DNA from: Aurifilum marmelostoma
Taxonomy: Eukaryota; Ascomycota; Sordariomycetes; Diaporthales; Cryphonectriaceae
Length of the DNA: 64,000 nucleotides
NCBI GenBank assembly: GCA_027559495.1
Contig: JAMXSV010000026.1
Location: 124,001-188,000 of the forward strand
Direction: 5' to 3'
Of this stretch, positions 12,031 to 23,500 are shown piece by piece. Each line of letters starts with the position of its first letter. Position 1 is the first letter of the stretch. The translations under genes were made by a program, and so were the position numbers. The notes below the pieces were generated by a model, which was not told the origin of the DNA, did no database searches, and saw only the letters and a list, made by a program, of their open reading frames with translations.

Positions 12031-13846
12031 TTAACCTGATGCTTGGTTCATTAATTCAATAATATGATCCCGGGCATTAACTCTGCCTTCACCACGCATT
12101 TTGCAAACAATCGCCAATTCGCTGGCCCTGGCCCGCATCTGATGATCACTTATAGCTCGGAGCAAAGCCTCCTGTAACTCTGTGCTCTCCGCCCGTGGAG
12201 CGGACTTCTTGTTGGCAAACACGCCAATGCCAAGATACTCGACTCTCGCCGCGTACTCGTAGGTGTCCCACCAGGCCCCGAGAATGACTTGCGGGACACC
12301 GAACCTGGTGAAAAGGAGACAAAGAATGAATATGAGCTTTCCAAACAATATTGCATGTCGCAAAAAGGTAATCACAGTGTACGTTCCATGATCAAGATCG
12401 ACTCACCGGCAGCATTCAAAGTACGTATTGGCTCCTCCGTGATGAACTTGAGCAATGACTTTTCCCGTCTTGAGAAGAGCGACGGGATCAGGCTTCAGCC
12501 ATTTCTCGATGCGAACTCTTGAATCGTGCAGCAGGACCTTGCCGAACACAGTGTGAATGGTTTCCTGCTGGCCCTCGCCCTGCGGGATCATTTTCCACAG
12601 TATCTGCACACCGGGGAATTCTTCCAAAGTTGCCTTGAGAGCACGGGCTACCTCCAGGGCAAGGGCTGAGTCGGTGCTGTAGTGCGTCCCAAGATTCACC
12701 AGCACCGTACTCATGGAGCTGCGGTGAAGCCAAGTATCGAGTTCCGGGTCGATCTCGCTTACGGGTCGTGCCGGTAGAACGATGGGTCCACAGCCCATTG
12801 TCGTTGGACGCACAAGCATGGGGAAATCCAGCTCTGGCAAAGAGGGACAGAGTATGTGTGATGCTGTCTGGGAGGTTCTCATGATCGGCGGGAGTCCTTC
12901 CAGTCCGTTGGCGTGTCTTCCTGTATTAAGTGTATGAAGACGCGTTTCTTTGTTCACTGCAGAGAATGCAATGGTCGCCATCATGCGCACCCACAAGTAG
13001 ATATTTGCTGGGATGAGCCTCCAGGGGACTGGAAACGGGAATGCAGATGCAAGACTATGATCATAGCTCTTCGAGTCAGCAACATTAATCCTCATGAAGC
13101 CCAAATTCATGACAACAAAAAAATTATGATGACCAGCCTGCGCAAAACATCGGGACCATTATCGTTCTGATCTCTTTGGTCATTATTGCAAAATTCCTGG
13201 ACGAAACTTGGTAATCATTCGTCAAAAGAAAATGCGATGAGACTCACGCAGGGTATTTCCAAAACATTCCTAGCCAAGGCTGAGAACTCTGCTCAAAATC
13301 TTTGAAAGAATTCGGAGACAGGATTGTGAAGGGTCGGCTGAGCTCAATACACGCATCGAGACCAGGACAAAAGCCCTGTTCGGCGAGAACTATACTTGGT
13401 TGAATTCGGGTAATGATTTGTTTGGAATACCGCTGCTGCTCCATGTATTCGTCTACCGTGTGCCGAAAGAAAAAGTCTTCGAGGCGGGCGTATGAAGCAA
13501 CAGCTCCTTTCAGCCCTGGCACATGCGGCAGAGATGCAGCGACGCCATCGCGATGACATATCTGAGCGATCGAAAGCCCTGGAATGGTGTGGAATGTGAT
13601 GCTAGGCCTCTCCATCTGCGGAATGTCATCTCTTTGCTGGCCGTTGGAAATTACTAGAGGCCGTGGATATACAGCGGCATGCGTCGCCAGGAGATCATGG
13701 AGTCTCGGCTGCAATGCCGCGTAAGATGCTACATGAATGTCGAACTCGTCAAGGATGAGGAACTCGTGTACGGTTGCTAGAATAACGTTGGCCTGACCCC
13801 ATTCGCTGTTGGTGAGAAACAGAAGCGAACGACGTTTCTCCGTCAT
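12031..13846 (-). CDS. UDP-glycosyltransferase (GT1 family)
   Basis: Exons 13846-13248, 13054-12407 and 12304-12031 splice to 506 residues. Both introns have GTGAGT donors, and each junction keeps the frame. The start at 13846 (MTEKRRSLLFLTNSEWGQAN) is preferred over the upstream in-frame ATG at 13900 because the N-terminal Rossmann strand begins there. The C-terminal donor-binding block is clear across the second intron: VHHGGANTYFE then GVPQVILGAWWDTYEYAARV, the fungal GT1 counterpart of the HxGxNS signature. The middle part contains FPFPVPWRLIPANIYL. No membrane helix is obvious. GT1 enzymes move a sugar from a nucleotide sugar to a small-molecule acceptor; sugar and acceptor cannot be told from sequence. 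It lies between the acyltransferase and the hydrolase on the same strand, pointing to tailoring of the PKS product. Confidence 0.88.
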
Positions 13847-14696
13847 GATGGTGTATCGAATAATTCTATCAGCCGTGCTCGCACAAATGGCAAATGGCAA
13901 ATCGGGTTATCGCGGTGTAATCAGCCAGGATGCTAATCAGAACCTGCCCTCTGCGTAACTAGGCAACGAAAGTTTGCCCATACAGAAACAAGATAATCGA
14001 GCTTTTATCCTAGTTTTTATCTAACGCACCCAGTACAAGAGCTTGAACGAAAACGGACCTCGGCCGTGAAGCCCGATCAGGGCGGGCTGTTCTAATGTGA
14101 CCGGAGGTGTAGCCATCTAGCGGCACACCCCTACACGCTGTTCCTGGCTTGTCTCCCGGTGAGGCCTGAGCGGGAGTCGCACTACCACCGTTTGTAGAAA
14201 GAGAATACTATCTACGGGAACGGATGAGCTAGTCTAGAGGAAAACTATTCCCAATTCTTTACAAGCTTCAGCTGGAAGACATGGCATTCCTGCCGCCTCT
14301 CCCGTTCCCAGGCTTAAAGAAAGCTAAAATCTGAACCCCCAGGGGGTGGTGAGCTCTATGGTATAGCAACAATCAGCAGATACAGTACCAGTAGCATGTC
14401 ATGCTGCGTTTCTTTGCGGTGCCCATGCGCCACAGAGGTCGATGCGTTGCCTAACGTGGAAGATCAGATACTCCGAGACGCTTCACTGTCAAATAGAACA
14501 TTACGGCAATCGATCACGCTGGGTGATTGACCTTCTGGTAACTAATTATCTCGAAGTGCACATGAAATCCTCTCCTACACACTTTTGGCTCCAATGGAAA
14601 TGATAAAACCTCAGAAACTTGATTAATGTAATGTTATCAATATCAGTCACTACCCATTCCCCATAAAATGTCTCTCACTATCTGGTCAGGTTTAGA
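13847..14696. other. Intergenic, 850 bases
   Basis: Promoter side of the glycosyltransferase gene and 3' side of the hydrolase gene. No coding region, RNA gene or clear repeat seen. Confidence 0.5.
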
Positions 14697-15712
14697 CTAG
14701 AGTGTGTTCATGCCTTTCAGTTCACTGCGAGCAAGGTCTCTTCTCTCTGGTCTGGCAATTAGTCGTTCGATCGCGTCACAAAGCTCCCCGACAGTCCTGG
14801 AGTCTCTCGGCACAGTATGCCCCTTTCCGTGATCGAACATTTCGGCAGTGTCTTGGTCGCACATGTTGTACAGTGCCACAGCCCCAGCGATATAAGGGTC
14901 ATTGCAGCCGACGATATGGAGTGTGGGGATGTCGATAATATCCTGGCTTTGGTCGGAGAGCAAGACCTGAAGCTTGCCGCTCGCCATGGATAGTGGCGGC
15001 CAGCCCGCGAAGAAAATGGCACGCTGTTTGTTGCCGTCAGCCAACACATCACTCCTCCGTAAGGTTTGTGGCCAGAGAAAGATATGACTTGCCTTGATCC
15101 TTGGCTGTCTGCCGTCGAGTTGCCACAGCCTACGCTCCTCTAAGATGAGGGTAGCAGCTGTCGTGGCGCCCTCGGAGTAGCCCAAGATACCCTAAAGAAA
15201 CGTCTGTTAGCAAGGGGCTTGCTGTCATTTAAGTCAAGGATGACAAAGGCAACATAGACAATACCTCTATCTCAGGATCAGCATCGATCATATCGAGTAG
15301 CCTGCGGATTGCCTTCTGAACGCTCGAGATTGCGTATCCTGGTTCTTCGCCCATCAAGAGCCGCATAGTATCCTCGGCATTTGCGCCTTCGGGAAAATCT
15401 CGAATTTCCTCTAACATGTCAAAAGCATTGCTTCCGTCATAGTCGATGAAGCGCCACAGTTGTCCAGCCCCAAAGTAGTCTTCAAAGCCAGGAGGAGGGA
15501 CGGCTTTTCTGTCTCCCTCGGTCCAGGTGAATTTTGCATTCCCTCTCACCTCGGATGCTGTCACAAAAGGACCCAGTTGAACTTGGAAATTCTGGTGAAA
15601 TTGAGAATAGAGGTGTTAGCACTGCCAACGATATCAATTTGTGCCTGTTTTGAGGTCCGCTAGTAATTACCTTGGCGCTTCCATACGCACCGGGAAGGCA
15701 TAGGAATTTCAT
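14697..15712 (-). CDS. FSH-family alpha/beta serine hydrolase
   Basis: Three exons, 15712-15671, 15591-15265 and 15191-14697, join in phase 0 and give 287 residues. The first exon encodes only MKFLCLPGAYGSAK, the usual start of the FSH1 serine hydrolase family (beta strand and oxyanion loop). The nucleophile elbow is GYSEGA (Ser about 129) right after the second intron. The acid is probably Asp about 221 in HIVGCNDPYI and the base His about 248 in HGKGHTVP, so the triad looks intact. Relatives of this family act as stand-alone thioesterases that release chains from highly reducing PKSs (LovG is the well-known case). The neighbouring PKS has no release domain and is transcribed divergently, so the same role is likely here, though that is inference from family and position. 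Confidence 0.88.
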
Positions 15713-17531
15713 TTTGAGAACAAATAATGCAAGTGACTATCGACAGTTTCTCTCTCTCTCTCTTTTCTTTTTTTTTTTTTTTTTTTTTGGTCTCTCCTTC
15801 TTTTGCTTCTTGAGAGTATACTCTTGTGTAAGTTGATCCAAATTCAACTCAAGGAAGCAAAGAAGGGTGGGTGGGCACGAGGGAAATTATTGATTGTGCC
15901 GCTGTGTGCGTGATTCCTTAGGCCCCTGTCAGCTGGAGTTGTGGGACCGGCATCCGGCGGATACCGATTCTTGGTGTGGGAGATCTTTCCACCCTGCCTT
16001 TTCCTTGAGAAACGAAACGGGTAACAGCACCTGAGAGACTGAGCAGGGCCAGGGGAGATGGTCGTCGGTGTCGAGGTTGCCTTGCTACGGACTCATGATA
16101 TCTCATCGAGCATCGTGATAGGATGTTGCAAACCCGTTGGGTGCCTTATAAGACTCGAGCTAGTTGATCTATAAGTTTTCTCCTCTATCTGGATTCCCGT
16201 AACCCAGCACGTCATTATCATAATTGCTTTCGTCGTTAGACTAGTCCCGCTCTGCATGCGGAAGGCAATCGAGGGTCATTTACCTCGTAGGTGGTTCGAT
16301 TCGTCCGCGTCGCCTGCCGAATATCCGAGAACTGACGGGTAATATATTCAGAGTTACATCAGCCCCGCCACCGGAGAAACTTCCTCTCTGCCTTGGGCCG
16401 TGGTCATGGCTCGACGCGGAGCGCATCTAATTGAGCAGGTAATTATGATGGAACAGCTCTGGCCCCCGCAATCACATGCATTCTGATGAGGATTGGCCTC
16501 AGCCAAGTAAAGATGGCCAGACCAGGGCAGGGCTAACGCGGGCTGTTCCCTGGCCATAACGTGTGTTCGATAAACCTTCTTTATCGGGGATGGGTATTTT
16601 TAGCGATTGGACTAGGGGTTGTCTGCTCGCGTGCAGCGCCGTGCGGCTATGCCTCAATAGGTGTACTATGTAATACTCGCTGCCGCCTCAACTTTTTGTC
16701 GACATAGCAAGGCCTCTGGGTACCAGTTGTACAAAGGAAACCATCCTCTGAGCCCGAGAGGAGAGATAACAAGCCGGGCTTGATGATGCGCACGGGGCCA
16801 AGAGAACGGCCAGGAATGTTATCTCTCAAAGAAACGGCCCCGGGAAACGACCAAAGTCTACGGGACTCTGGTACTATGTACCCGTCAGGAATGTTGGTAG
16901 CAGGGATCCAATGCTTGTGGGCGGTTGTTTCCAGCGGGTCCCAGCCCCTCACATGCTGCATGCATGCCGCTCACACCCCAATTCAGGATTAAAGTATTGG
17001 GTGCAGAAAGCTTGTTTGCCATGTAAACAGGGGCGGGACTGCCCACGGCGAATCATCCCTGCAATCACCGATGCAGAAAAGGCGGCTGACTGGCTGAATG
17101 CAACGCAGTTCACGAGGACGATGGCCAACCCACAATGTGTAATGTGATTAGTCCTTGCGCCTTTTAAAACTGTTTCGCGAAGGGTGTGAACGTGAGAGAG
17201 TGGCAACAGGCCGGTGAACCCCGAGCGAAGATCCTTTTTCCAGATTCGGCCACAGGGTAGTTTTGACAGGGGACAGTGAATCATACAACCTCCGTTCCGG
17301 GCATGAGGTTTGACGAGGCTATATGAAGAATGCTGTACCTTCTGGCATCCTATGATAGAAGATAATAACATGATTCTCTACCACTTTACGATGCCCCCCC
17401 CTCTTTTAGTAGATTCAGTGCGACTTGTTCGACCTGACCTTTCAAGCCACGGCTTGGTCTCTCTCCTCCAGCCATTTTGACTTCCTTTCTGTCTTCAGCT
17501 GGTACTGCACTTCAAGGCAGTCCAGACTTCT
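15713..17531. promoter_or_regulatory. Divergent intergenic region between hydrolase and PKS
   Basis: A 1.8 kb region separates the divergent starts of the hydrolase (-) and the PKS (+) and must hold both promoters. A (TC)n/poly-T tract lies at about 15749-15788, just upstream of the hydrolase ATG. Short open frames on both strands show no motif. I did not identify a specific regulator site. Confidence 0.45.
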
Positions 17532-20500
17532 ATGAGAGTCAACATGAAACCTTCTGATGGCAATGGACAAGCCAGCGATGATGATGACATTTGTCCTCAT
17601 ACCGCTGGCGACTCCCCCGTCCAGCCCAACCTCGCCCCCATAGCCATCATAGGCATGTCCTGTCGTCTGTCTGGGGATGTTTCCTCCCCAGAAGACTTCT
17701 GGCAAATGATTTGCAGAGGACGGAATGGGTGGTCCGAGATTCCAGAGGATCGATTCAGCAAAGGCACGTACTGGCACCCAAATCCTGCCAGGAAGGGTGC
17801 CTTCAACTCTCGTGGTGGCTACTTTATCAAACAAGATCCAGCCTTATTTGATGCACCTTTCTTTAACATCACGAGAGCGGAAGCAGAAGCCATGGGTATG
17901 TGTCTTTTTTCTTTTCTCTCTCTCTCTCTCTCTCTTTCTTTTTATTTTGAATCGGTTCTTCGGAATCACTATCACAGAATCATGTTCCAAGTAGTGGAAC
18001 GCTGACGCATCGTGGCGGGGATTCAAATCTAGACCCTCAGCAGAGATTCCTTCTCGAGTGTACCTATGAGGCTCTGGAAAACGCAGGACTGCCCAAAGAG
18101 TCACTCATGGGCAAGAAGGTGGGGGTCTTCGTTGGAGGGGCCTCGGCGGACTATCGCCTGGGTACATTGCGGGATCTCGAACAGACTCCAATGTTTGACG
18201 CCACGGGGAACCACCAGTCCATCCAGGCTGGACGCATCTCACATCATTTTGACCTCAGAGGGCCGAGCTGCAGTGTCGATACTGCCTGCAGCTCAAGCCT
18301 CTACGCTTTGCACCAGGCCGTGCTGAGCATCCGAAATGGAGAATGTGACCAGGCTATTGTCGCGGCATGTCATCTGAACCTTCAGCCCGGAGACTGGGTC
18401 TCGATGAGTCTGTCCAGGTTAGTCCACATTTGTCCAGAACAAATAAAAGTGGTGGTCCATCTGACTTACATGAATATCGTAGGTTATTCTCCGATCAGGG
18501 CATGACGTTCGCCTTTGATAACAGAGCGAAGTCTGGATTTGCCCGTGGTGATGGAGTGGGCGTTCTGATCCTAAAGCCTGTGCACCGTGCTGTGGAAGAC
18601 AATGATAGAATCCGCTCCATCATTGTGAATTCAGGTGTGGGTCAAGATGGCAGGACTGTGGGTAAGTTGATAGCTATGCATGATTCCCTGATATATATAT
18701 ATATATATCCGTATTCCTATCACTTGTACTGACTGTGTATCATCGAATCTTAGGGATCACGTCTCCGAGTGGCAAGGCACAGGAGCAACTCATGCGTGAG
18801 GTGTATGCCAGAGCCGGCATAAACTCACGAGATGTTGGTTTCGTCGAGGCGCATGGGACAGGCACCAAAGTTGGTGATCCCATCGAGGCGACAGCCATCC
18901 ATAAGGTCTTCTCTGAAGGGAGAACGGCCAAGAATCCGCTCTACCTGGGATCCGTCAAGAGCAATGTCGGCCACCTTGAGAACGCCAGCGGTGTTGTAGC
19001 TGTGATAAAAGCCGCCATGATGCTTGAAAAGGGCTTCATCCTCCCCAACACGAATTTTGAGACACCCAACGAGAACATTCCCCTATCCGAATGGAACTTG
19101 AAGGTTCCCACGTCTCAGCAGCCGTGGCCTTCCAACAAGCGGTACATCAGCATCAACAACTTTGGCTTTGGAGGGTCCAATGCGCACTGCGTGCTCGCAA
19201 GACCACCACTTCATGCCAGGCCGGGCCAATCAAGGCCTGTATTCACTGCCAACAAACAACGGCTATTTGTGCTATCTGCCAACGACGAGGTTTCCGCTAG
19301 AGCTACTATGGAGAACCTGTCCGTCTTCCTGGAACAACACCCAGAGGTCTTTCAGAAGCAGCTCCTCCGGAACCTGGCCTACACACTCTGCCATAGACGA
19401 TCGCAGCTCTCATGGCGCATCGGTCTCGTCGCGTCCTCTGCTTCTGAGCTGGCCGAAGCTGTCAGCTCTTCCAACGCCAGGCCAGTCCGAGCTCCTCTTC
19501 AACAAGCACCCAAGATTGCCTTTGTGTACACTGGACAGGGGGCGCAGTGGCATGCAATGGGCCGTGAGCTATTCGATGCATATCCTGCATTCGCCAGCAC
19601 AATGCAAGCTGCAGACCGAGTTCTAAGGGGCCTAGGCGCCGATTTCTCCCTGGTCGAGGAATTGTCTCGGGACAAGACGACATCTCGAGTGAGTGAGGCT
19701 TATATCAGCCAGCCTGCATGCGTGGCAATCCAGCTAGCCCTCACAGACCTCCTCCGTTCCTGGGGGGTTTCGCCGTCTGCCGTAACTGGCCACTCCAGCG
19801 GGGAGATCGGTGCAGCTTATGGTGCTGGGGCGCTGAGCCTGGAAGCAGCCATGATCATTGCCTACCAGCGTGGTCAGGCTGTGGTCAGGATGAAGTCGCG
19901 ACACCCTGCCCTTAGAGGATCCATGATGGCAGTGGGTGCTGGCCCAGAGGAGATGAAGCCCGTCGTGCAGAGTCTTGGCTGTGGCGTTGCGGTTGTGGCC
20001 TGTGAGAACTCGCCCAGCTCAGTGACCATCTCAGGCGACGAGGCTGCGATTGACGAGCTGGCGACAATAATCGAGTCGAAACAACTCTTCCACAGGAAAC
20101 TTCGAGTCGATGTTGCTTATCACTCACCACACATGGGACTGATCGCAGACGACTATTACGGAAGCATACACGAGGCACTGTCGTCGGCGAATCAATCCCA
20201 CCCCCTCCTCCGCCACACCTGAGCACCAAGTGGAATTCTTCTCGTCTCTGCGCGGGACTAAGATCGAAGATTTCTCTTCTTCCCTCGTCGACGCGACCTA
20301 CTGGGTTGAGAATCTCACCAGGCCAGTACTTTTCTCTACATCGATGAGACAGCTGTATATGGAGAGTCCTCCAGATGTGATTGTTGAGATTGGGCCACAC
20401 GCAGCACTCGAGGGGCCAGTCAAGCAGATCCTCAAAGAATGTGTCGGTGGATCTCAACAACAACAACAACAACAACAACAGCAGACGAGTAGCAACAAGG

Positions 20501-23500
20501 CGGTTACCTACTTGTCGGCTCTATATCGGAGCCAGTGCGCCGTCAACACCTCGCTGAAACTGGCAGCAAACCTTTACATGAAGGGTCTGCCATTAGATAT
20601 GGCCAAAGTCAATCTGGAGGATCCAAGTGTTACCCCACCTGTCCTCGTCGACGACTTGAAGCCGTATCCCTGGTGTCGCCAAAGGTACTGGTCCGAGTCA
20701 CGGCTATCGCGACAACATCGCACCAAGCCGTTCCCCAGGCACGATCTCCTGGGAAACATGGCCGATCTTTCAAACGACATAGCACCTACCTGGAGGAACA
20801 TCCTCAGGACCGAGGACCTCCCATGGCTGCGTGACCACAAGATGCAGTCTCTGACCACTTTCCCATTTGCTGGATTCGTCTCCATTGCCATTGAGGCTGC
20901 AGCCCAGCGCGCTTCCATGCGCGGCGTTGTTGACTTCCAGAGCTTCAGCCTGCGCGAGGTCCAGGTCAAGAGGCCGCTGCTAATGGAGGATGGCGAGGAG
21001 TACGAGGTGATGACTTCTTGTTCACCATATGCCGAAGGAACCAGGTCTTACTCCGATGAGTGGGACGAGTTCCGCATCTTGTCTTGGGAAGATGGCGGCA
21101 AGGGTTGGACTGAGCACTGTCGGGGTCTGATCTCCGCCAAAAAGAACAAAGCTGCTAGCGAGGCTGAGACGAGCAAGAAGAGAGTCGAGGCTGCAGAGCA
21201 GGCATGCAGCGAGGATATCTCCGTCTCCACGTTCTATCAGGACCTCGATGGGAAAGGAGCGACCTATGGTCCAACCTTCCGAAGGCTCAGCTCCATCAGG
21301 GCCAGCGAAACCTACTCGATCGCGGACGTTGATGCGGGTGCGGTAATGGCAGACACAACAGCCACGATGCCCATGGAGTACCAGACATCATATCATATCC
21401 ACCCTGCCCTCCTGGATCAGATCCTCCAGCTTTCATTTCCCATCCTTGGTGCTGGCAGACCATCATCAGGCGGTATGAACACGCTTTACATGCCGTCGGC
21501 CATTCAGGAGCTTCATGTGCAGCGCGACATCACCGCCACTTCGACGACAGCCTTGTTGCCAGGGGACAAATTGCGAGTTGTCGGTCATGGGTACCCTGAC
21601 CACAGAAATCCCAAAGCCACTGATTTCGCTATGGATGCCGTGCTTTCACGTCCTGGCACCGAGGAGAGCGGGGTACAACATAGGTCCGCCGCCCTGATCA
21701 GGGTGGTGGGTCTTTGTATGACGCCTGTGAGAAGTGAGAGCACCACTGCGGCTCATATCCCCCGAGAATTGTGCTTCAAGATGCAGTGGGAACCTGTCTC
21801 AAGTCAGCAGCCTGACGGAGTTAGCACCCCCAATACTACTGGCGAAAATAACAGTGATTCTGGTTACGCTGGCTCATCAGATGATGAAGAGTCCATCTCC
21901 TCTCATAAGAGGACCACCCAGCAACAACAATTCTGGGCGGAGAAGTCGGTGGTCTTGCTGTCCGGGAGGATTCCAGGCGATGGCGACAACGACCAGGTGT
22001 TGAGCCAGCTTGCAGAGGCTGTACAGCGGAAGTCAGGCAACACTGTAGCCATTCACACGCTTCTTGACAATAAGAACAGCAACAGCAACGAGGGATCTGA
22101 GGACTTGGACCTATCAAAATCCCACGTCGTGGTCCTTGAGCTTGACCAGCCTATGCTCTCGACAGGAATGACTCATGAGGGGTTCTCTCGACTCCAGCGA
22201 GTGTTGACGGATGCAGCTGGTGTCCTGTGGGTTACCAAAGGAGCCTACCTGCACGCAACAAACCCTGATGGGAACATGGCTGTGGGGCTATGTAGGACTG
22301 TCCGATCCGAACGAGAGACGGCAGCAGCCACTCTTGATTTGGACCCCGAGTCCAGCCTTTCTGACACGGCCAAAACAAATCTCATCCTGGAAGCATTTAC
22401 CAGAATATTTGATTCTGCTGCCAGCGAGCACCAACCGGGACCCAAGGACATGGAATACGCCGAGAAAGACGGCGTACTTGTCGTTCCTCGCATCGTCAAC
22501 GATGACTCCATGAACTTATTCGTCCACCGGGAGGTTCACCCAGGTCATTGTGATCCCTACCCCCAAGACTTTGTATACGAATCAGCACGACGTCTCAAGA
22601 TGGCTGTCGGCACAGTGGGTGCACTCGACAGTCTATATTTCCATGACGACAACGAACATGAAAACGTTGACGACAATTTCCTTGTGCGGCTCGGCGACCA
22701 GGAGATAGAGATTGATGTGCGAGCGACCGGCATGAACTTCAAAGACGTTGTGGTGGCTATGGGCCAGTTATCGCAGCCATACATTGGCATCGAGTGCGCA
22801 GGTATTGTGTCTCGCATTGGCCCTAAGGTTTCCAGCCTGGCTGTGGGGGACAGGGTGTGTGCAATGACCCACGGTGCCTACAGCACAGTTGCCCGATGTC
22901 CAGAAACAAGTGCTGCTCGGATCCCCGCGACCATGTCCTTCGAGACAGCAGCATCCATCCCCGTGGTCTACTGCACGGCATACCACGGTCTTGTCGAGCT
23001 CGCAAGAATGGATGAGGGCGAAAGAGTCCTTATTCATGCAGCAGCAGGAGGGGTTGGTCAGGCAGCCATCCAGCTCGCCAAGATGCTGGGAGCAGAGATT
23101 TATGCCACAGTCGGCAGTTCCGAGAAGAAGCAGTTCATCATGGAGAACTATGGCATCCCCGAAAACCATATATTCTCCAGTCGTGATGCGTCCTTTGGGC
23201 CCGCCATCCGCGAGGCCACAGCCGGGAGGGGGGTTGACGTGATCATCAACTCGCTGGCGGGTGACTTGTTGCGTGAATCATGGGACTGCATTGCCCATTT
23301 TGGACGCTTCATTGAGATCGGCAAGCGGGATATCACTTCCAATACCCGTCTAGAAATGGCCAAATTTAGCCATAACGCAAGCTTCAGCTCAGTGGACTTG
23401 ACGGTTCTGGCCAACGAGAAACCAAGAAGGATGGCTGCTACCTTCAACGATGTCATGAGGCTGTTTGACAAGAACCTGGTCAAACCTATTGCACCAATCA

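Noticed and set aside
20179..20260. An intron at the PKS frame break
   Set aside because: The only GT near (GTCGTC) is a weak donor, and the nearest AG in suitable phase gives an intron under 50 bases. One extra C fits frame and length exactly.
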